Assembly (NCBI GenBank): GCA_009845505.1
Contig: VXZL01000585.1
Span: 1 to 9,999 of the forward strand
DNA length: 9,999 nucleotides
Direction: 5' to 3'
From: Candidatus Poribacteria bacterium
GTDB lineage: Bacteria; Poribacteria; WGA-4E; WGA-3G
Position 1 is the first letter of the stretch. Every line of letters begins with the position of its first letter. The translations under genes were made by a program, and so were the position numbers. The notes under the pieces are model-generated. The model was given only the letters and a program-made list of their open reading frames with translations, made no database searches and was not told where the DNA came from. Shown piece by piece: positions 5,953 through 9,999 of the stretch.

Positions 5953-7554
5953 TTACTTCGTCATTACTTTGCCTTCGCCTCGCGGGTCTGTCCCACCGTC
6001 ATGCCGTACCCCATCTTCCCATAGGCGAATACCGTGTCCAGGACCGCCGATACCTGCGCTTGGCGTAATCTCGTGTCCAAGTTTCCGCAACGCTATCAGC
6101 GTCTCTTCACCCGCACGCGGTTCGACTTGAATCGGTTCGGCACCATCGGTGTGAAGCCTCGGGGCATCCAACGCCGCCTGTATTGGTACCTGAAGGTCCA
6201 TAAGACTAACGCTAATGTTCAACTGGTTATTCGGAATAGTCCTACCTCCCGGTATACCGTACGTAGCGAAGGGCATCCCTTCTCGTGTGGCAAGAAACGG
6301 AGCCATATTATGAAGTGGACGTTTACCGGGTCCAATTGAGTTCGCAATGCCAGGTCTGGGATCAAAACGTCCGACACCGTGACCAAATAGCAACCCCGTG
6401 CCAGGCACCGTCACCATTGAGCCGAAACCACCGCCGTGCGTTTGTGTCAGGGATACCATATTCCCTTCTGCATCTGCAGTAGAGATATGACTTGTGCAGT
6501 TCATCGGTTCGTAGTAAACAACTTCTCCGGGTTGCGGAGATTGAAGACCGGCTTGTAGTTTCTCCCTGAGTGTAGCGATGAAGCTATCAGAGAGTTCTGT
6601 TTCTATGTTTATATCAACAAACTCTGGATCGCCGAATCGACGGAGCCTTTCGGGCCAGCACACTTTCATCGCTTCAGCGAAAAGGTGAAACCTTTCGGCG
6701 ACCGACATTACTGCCATGTCAAATTCTTCTACCAATCGCAGCATTTGTAAAGTCGTTAGTCCCCCCGCACCCAAAGGTGCCGTATAGACCGAATAGCCGC
6801 GATACTGAATTTCGTAGGGGTGAGTGATAAATGGACGGTAGTTCTTCAGATCCTCCACAGTGAGACAACCCCCTAATTCCTGAATGTGGTTCGCGATTGT
6901 TTCAGCGATTGACCCTTCGTAGAATGCCTCACGTCCGCCTTCCGCGACTGCCTCCAGGGTCCGAGCAAGTTCAGGGTTCGTGAGTCTTTCACCTTTCTTC
7001 GGTGCTCTACCGTCTTTCAAGAAAACGCGCGCCGTTTCTGGAAAATCTTTTTTCCATCGCTCGGCGTTTCCTGCCATACCACCCCGATTCGCACTGTTCG
7101 GGGCGTAACCGTGGCGTGCTGAATTGATGGCTGGACGCAGCACATCCGCAAGCGGTAGGCTTCCAAACTCCGACAACGTTAAACACAAGCCAGCCACAAC
7201 TCCCGGCACCCCGATGGATTGTGGTCCGTGGACATTTACACGTCCTGGCACACGATACCCCGCAACTGCGTCTGGAGCATCTTCAATTGTAAACATATCT
7301 TCAGAAGCAGCAGCGGGCGCAGAGGTGTTGTAGTCTATCGCAATAACATCTTGTGTCTCCTTACGATAGATGAGTACACAACCCCCATATCCGGCAATGC
7401 CGTTGTGCGAGGGTTCAACAACCCCTTCTGCGAAAGCAGCGGCAACTGCGGCATCAACGGCATTTCCACCAGCAAGCAGCATCTTAAACCCTGCCTCTGC
7501 AGTGCGAGGGTGTGGTCCAACAACTGTACCATAATCTCTTTTGCGTAGATTCAC
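5953..7554 (-). CDS. Gamma-glutamyltransferase-family Ntn-hydrolase, altered substrate site
   Basis: A 533-residue member of the gamma-glutamyltranspeptidase family, N-terminal-nucleophile hydrolases that cut themselves into large and small chains. The self-cleavage site and nucleophile are present: Thr354 in CTSHIS matches Thr391 of the E. coli enzyme, with Thr372 in place of Thr409 and the oxyanion-hole pair Gly436-Gly437 in IPGGR. Predicted chains are about 353 and 180 residues. The residues that hold the gamma-glutamyl group in E. coli are all different here: Arg114 is Asn76, Asn411 is Gly374, Gln430 is Gly393, Asp433 is Arg396, and Ser462-Ser463 are His415-Asn416. True glutathione hydrolysis is therefore doubtful; an acylase or amidase on another substrate is more likely. 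Unlike E. coli GGT there is no signal peptide, so it should be cytoplasmic. The start is GTG 7554, with AGGAG (7561-7565) six bases upstream and a promoter at 7589-7617. Confidence 0.9.
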   Translation of the reverse strand: MNLRKRDYGTVVGPHPRTAEAGFKMLLAGGNAVDAAVAAAFAEGVVEPSHNGIAGYGGCVLIYRKETQDVIAIDYNTSAPAAASEDMFTIEDAPDAVAGYRVPGRVNVHGPQSIGVPGVVAGLCLTLSEFGSLPLADVLRPAINSARHGYAPNSANRGGMAGNAERWKKDFPETARVFLKDGRAPKKGERLTNPELARTLEAVAEGGREAFYEGSIAETIANHIQELGGCLTVEDLKNYRPFITHPYEIQYRGYSVYTAPLGAGGLTTLQMLRLVEEFDMAVMSVAERFHLFAEAMKVCWPERLRRFGDPEFVDINIETELSDSFIATLREKLQAGLQSPQPGEVVYYEPMNCTSHISTADAEGNMVSLTQTHGGGFGSMVTVPGTGLLFGHGVGRFDPRPGIANSIGPGKRPLHNMAPFLATREGMPFATYGIPGGRTIPNNQLNISVSLMDLQVPIQAALDAPRLHTDGAEPIQVEPRAGEETLIALRKLGHEITPSAGIGGPGHGIRLWEDGVRHDGGTDPRGEGKVMTK

Positions 7555-7588
7555 AGATCTCTCCTTTCACTCAAGGCTAATAGGTGAG

Positions 7589-7617
7589 ATTTTAAAACTT
7601 TTTCACAGAATTGTCAA
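7589..7617 (-). promoter_or_regulatory. Sigma-70-type promoter for the gamma-glutamyltransferase-like gene
   Basis: On the - strand, TTGACA (7612-7617) is a perfect -35 box and TAAAAT (7589-7594) is one base off the -10 consensus, with a 17-base spacer. The predicted start of transcription is near 7582, about 28 bases before the GTG and upstream of its AGGAG. It probably also feeds the Rieske and epimerase genes. Confidence 0.72.
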
Positions 7618-7654
7618 GTATTTCAAATATTTGTGCCAGAGGCATTCAATAACC

Positions 7655-7680
7655 GACACCTGAAAACTAACTTGACACCT
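7655..7680. repeat. Direct repeat GACACCT overlapping the nusB -35 box
   Basis: GACACCT occurs at 7655-7661 and again at 7674-7680, with starts 19 bases apart. The second copy covers the last four bases of the -35 box of the nusB promoter, and the pair lies in the 54-bp space between the two divergent promoters. Such a layout could bind a regulator, but two 7-mers may also be chance. Confidence 0.3.
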
Positions 7681-7700
7681 CGCCTAAAATGGTGTATAAT
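7672..7700 (+). promoter_or_regulatory. Perfect consensus sigma-70 promoter for nusB
   Basis: TTGACA at 7672-7677 and TATAAT at 7695-7700 match both sigma-70 boxes perfectly, separated by the ideal 17 bases. Transcription should begin near 7707, giving an untranslated leader of about 65 bases before the nusB ATG. It diverges from the promoter at 7589-7617. Confidence 0.82.
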
Positions 7701-7772
7701 ACAAACTAATACGCGCACCCGAACAAATGCCTTTATATTAGTGACGATAAAAGGCAGCAATAGGAATATATA

Positions 7773-8207
7773 ATGTTCTCTCGCAGACAATCACGCATCG
7801 CAGCGATGCAAATGCTATATCAAATTCAACTTACTGAGACACCGGCGCAAACGGTCATAGATGGGTTTTCACAGCGTCAAGATACATCAGCAGAGCCTTG
7901 CTCTTTTGCCGTGCAACTCGTTGAAGGCACCACTGCACATCTCGAATCTATTGATACGCTGCTTCAAAACACCTCTAAAAACTGGAAACTCCACCGAATG
8001 CCTATCGTAGACCTCTCAATCCTACGATGCGCGACTTATGAGATACTCTATCTCACTGACGTTGATCCAGCCACCGCGATCAATGAGGCTGTTGAGATTG
8101 CCAAGTCTTACAGCACGCCAGACTCGCCTAAATTCATTAATGGTGTCTTAGATAATATCCGAAAAAAACACCTGAACCCACCAAATCATCAAAATATCTG
8201 TCCATGA
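7773..8207 (+). CDS. nusB: Transcription antitermination protein NusB
   Basis: A 144-residue NusB, close to the 139 residues of the E. coli protein. NusB binds the boxA element of rRNA leaders together with NusE (ribosomal protein S10) and lets RNA polymerase read through terminators in rRNA operons. The N-terminus, SRRQSRIAAMQMLYQ, is the arginine-rich RNA-binding helix of the family. The C-terminal half carries the usual signatures: LHRMPIVDLSILRCATYEI (about 73-91), the DVDPATAINEAVEIAKSYS block (about 95-113) and the closing FINGVLDNI. The start ATG 7773 has AGGA at 7762-7765, seven bases upstream, and sits behind a perfect promoter. In many bacteria nusB lies beside ribH (lumazine synthase); here the next gene is an NHL-repeat protein 32 bp downstream. 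Confidence 0.95.
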   Translation: MFSRRQSRIAAMQMLYQIQLTETPAQTVIDGFSQRQDTSAEPCSFAVQLVEGTTAHLESIDTLLQNTSKNWKLHRMPIVDLSILRCATYEILYLTDVDPATAINEAVEIAKSYSTPDSPKFINGVLDNIRKKHLNPPNHQNICP

Positions 8208-8239
8208 GAAAGGTCAATCGCTCGTCCAAAAAATAGCAA

Positions 8240-9999
8240 ATGTCTAAACTAAGAAACTTTATACTCTGTCTTCTGTTCTTATTTTCGATGTCTCTAAACG
8301 CCGCTGGAGAATTCAAATTTGTTAGTGAGTTCGGTGGAAAAGGGGAAGGCGAGGCGCAATTCGCAGAAACCTTATTTATGGCGTTCGGGCCTGACGGTGC
8401 CATATACATTACAGATACGGATAACTTCAGAATCCAAAAATTCGATGAAACCGGAAGTTTTGTATTCGACATTCAGATGGCGGCAGACAGCGAATTTCGA
8501 TTCATCAATCCTACAGATATTGTTGTAGGGACGAACAATGCTATCTATGTAATGGATTGGATGTTCATTGAGATTTCCAACCCAACGCCGCAAGTGCCAC
8601 CGGAACTAAAAATCTTCAACTACGCGCCATGCGTCCATAAATTCGACGCGCACGGTACCTTTGTCGCAACCTACCCAATTCAGGATTTCAGCAAACGGGT
8701 GGCACCCCTTGAAGCAGCCAGCCCCGGACTCGATGCCGACGGCAATTATATCCTCATTATTCCGCAGGGCGACACAAAGCGCAATTTTTTGCTAACTGTA
8801 GACAGACGCGGCAATCTCTATGTCTGTGATGCTGGAGGTCGAAACAAACGCATTTTCAAACTCGATGCTAATGGCAAACCTCTTGCTCGCTATCCGCTCA
8901 GACAATCCGGAACGGGAGACTTTATCTATCCCGTCGATATAACCGTTGACGAAACCGGAAACTTCTATATTGTTGATGAAAAAGGGCACCGCGTGCTGAA
9001 ATATGGTGCTGATGGGGAATTTTTAAAGGCTTTCGGCGAATATGGAGACGCAGCGGGGCAATTTATAGAGCCTTTCCAGATAACGGCTTTGGAAGACGGA
9101 ACGCTGCTCATCGCCGATAAAGCGAAGTATCTTAAAGATTTCATCTCCACGCTTCCAATGCGACTTGATGATCCAACGAGACGGCTTACCGATGTAACCC
9201 GCCTGTTTCGTTACCGACTGCGGCGCATTCAGCGATTTACCACGGATGGCGTGTATACCCAAAAACTGCTGATTCCGTTCCAGCGGGAGGTTGAAACGGA
9301 TGTCGCACTCCAACTCAAAGGCATTGATGGTACTGGAAACCTTTACTACCTCAATCCAGCCGAATTGCGATTTAGGAAGTATGCACCAACGCATTCCCTA
9401 ATCTCGCAGATGTTCCAAACAGAACTCAAACTCCGTAATACACGCGACTTGCACGACGTTGAAATTGACAATCAAGATGACTTAGACGCGGACCTTTATA
9501 CCAAATCTGATTTTGACGAACAGATTGTTCAGGATACAGCAGATGCAAATCTAATTGTATCTTACGACATCAACGAAGCCTACCGACTCGCGCTCTCCAA
9601 CAGGCTTACTTTTATCCGATCCACCGATACAAGTTACTATCGCGCCCGGGATTTTGAAGATTTCCGTGGACGTTTCAATCAAGATGATAGAACGACGGAA
9701 ACCTCTTGGGACGATCGAGTCCAGCTTGATTTCACGTGGATACGCGACCATAGCCTCTACAATTACCGAGAAGCGCGTGCATTCGTCTACTTCAGTGTTG
9801 TCCGCGTCGGTTTTATTAACGATGCCCTTGACCGGTTCAACTTCCGATACTTCGACTTCAACGCGAATCTCTCTGACTGGGGCGCAGGCATATATTACGA
9901 CTTGAGCCGAACGTTCCGTCTGAATTTTGAAGTCACACACTTTTTCGGTGAGAATAGATATACGTATGTTGATGAGACAAATGTCCTCTATGCCACCGG
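8240..9999 (+). CDS. Exported NHL-repeat protein with probable C-terminal outer-membrane barrel, 3' end missing
   Basis: The frame is open from ATG 8240 to the end of the window, giving 586 residues plus a partial codon, so the C-terminus is not seen. Residues 1-21 form a signal peptide. Residues about 24-345 carry NHL/beta-propeller repeats. The clearest start at residue 26 (FKFVSEFGGKGEGEAQF then DGAIYITDTDNFRIQKFD) and at about 224 (GTGDFIYP then GNFYIVDEKGHRVLKYGADG); weaker ones fall around 89-145 and 163-220. From about residue 395 the repeats stop. After an acidic stretch (DLHDVEIDNQDDLDADLY), alternating aromatic strands appear, such as VQLDFTWIRDHSL, ARAFVYFSVVRVG and FRLNFEVTHFFG, the pattern of an outer-membrane beta-barrel. 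A role in surface binding or envelope assembly is inference. It follows nusB by 32 bp with a poor ribosome binding site, so translation may depend on nusB. Confidence 0.82.
   Translation, partial: MSKLRNFILCLLFLFSMSLNAAGEFKFVSEFGGKGEGEAQFAETLFMAFGPDGAIYITDTDNFRIQKFDETGSFVFDIQMAADSEFRFINPTDIVVGTNNAIYVMDWMFIEISNPTPQVPPELKIFNYAPCVHKFDAHGTFVATYPIQDFSKRVAPLEAASPGLDADGNYILIIPQGDTKRNFLLTVDRRGNLYVCDAGGRNKRIFKLDANGKPLARYPLRQSGTGDFIYPVDITVDETGNFYIVDEKGHRVLKYGADGEFLKAFGEYGDAAGQFIEPFQITALEDGTLLIADKAKYLKDFISTLPMRLDDPTRRLTDVTRLFRYRLRRIQRFTTDGVYTQKLLIPFQREVETDVALQLKGIDGTGNLYYLNPAELRFRKYAPTHSLISQMFQTELKLRNTRDLHDVEIDNQDDLDADLYTKSDFDEQIVQDTADANLIVSYDINEAYRLALSNRLTFIRSTDTSYYRARDFEDFRGRFNQDDRTTETSWDDRVQLDFTWIRDHSLYNYREARAFVYFSVVRVGFINDALDRFNFRYFDFNANLSDWGAGIYYDLSRTFRLNFEVTHFFGENRYTYVDETNVLYAT

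Noticed and set aside
8204..8236. Ten-codon frame starting at the ATGA that overlaps the nusB stop
   Set aside because: The overlap is attractive for translational coupling and ends four bases before the next gene's ATG, but the peptide is too short and ordinary to call a gene; at most it may help ribosomes reach ATG 8240.
9551..9940. Open frames of about 120 codons on both strands
   Set aside because: Both are alternative frames of the long NHL/barrel gene, which is open from 8240 to the end of the window; their Ser/Thr- or Val-rich translations look like frame shadows.

Overview
The window looks like chromosomal DNA of a Gram-negative (diderm) bacterium with moderate GC content. It encodes two LptF/LptG-type permeases for lipopolysaccharide export, several proteins with signal peptides, and a secreted protein that appears to end in an outer-membrane barrel. 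The mix of a stand-alone GH32-associated secreted domain, a Rieske ferredoxin, a UDP-sugar-type epimerase, a gamma-glutamyltransferase-like hydrolase and an NHL-repeat protein recalls uncultured, metabolically broad lineages such as Poribacteria. That placement is inference only; no rRNA or other phylogenetic marker beyond NusB is present.

Layout. Positions 1-3523 (+ strand) form a membrane-protein block: the 3' part of lptF, then lptG, an isoprenylcysteine-methyltransferase-like integral membrane enzyme, and an unrecognised multi-pass membrane protein. Positions 3536-4336 hold a separate + strand unit: a near-consensus sigma-70 promoter, a strong ribosome binding site and a secreted beta-sandwich protein, ending at a 15-bp hairpin shared with the convergent gene. 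Positions 4404-7554 (- strand) hold, in order of transcription, a gamma-glutamyltransferase-family protein, a Rieske ferredoxin and an extended-SDR NAD-dependent epimerase/dehydratase, with hairpins in both gaps. At 7555-7772 two sigma-70 promoters face away from each other, one for the - strand block and one for nusB. Positions 7773-9999 (+ strand) hold nusB and then a long NHL-repeat protein that runs off the window end.

How the genes work together. LptF and LptG would be the two membrane subunits of the LPS-extracting ABC transporter; its ATPase (lptB) is not in the window. The - strand genes may be one transcript from the promoter at 7589-7617, but no shared pathway is evident from the sequence. 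NusB (transcription antitermination, rRNA synthesis) is followed after 32 bp by the NHL/barrel protein, probably from the same promoter.

The most notable points are these. The gamma-glutamyltransferase homologue keeps its catalytic threonine but has replaced every residue known to hold the gamma-glutamyl group in the E. coli enzyme. The NHL-repeat protein appears to continue into an outer-membrane beta-barrel. There is a cluster of three inverted repeats between 5811 and 5911. I found no CRISPR array, tRNA, rRNA, insertion sequence or phage gene. No gene-free stretch exceeds 300 bases.
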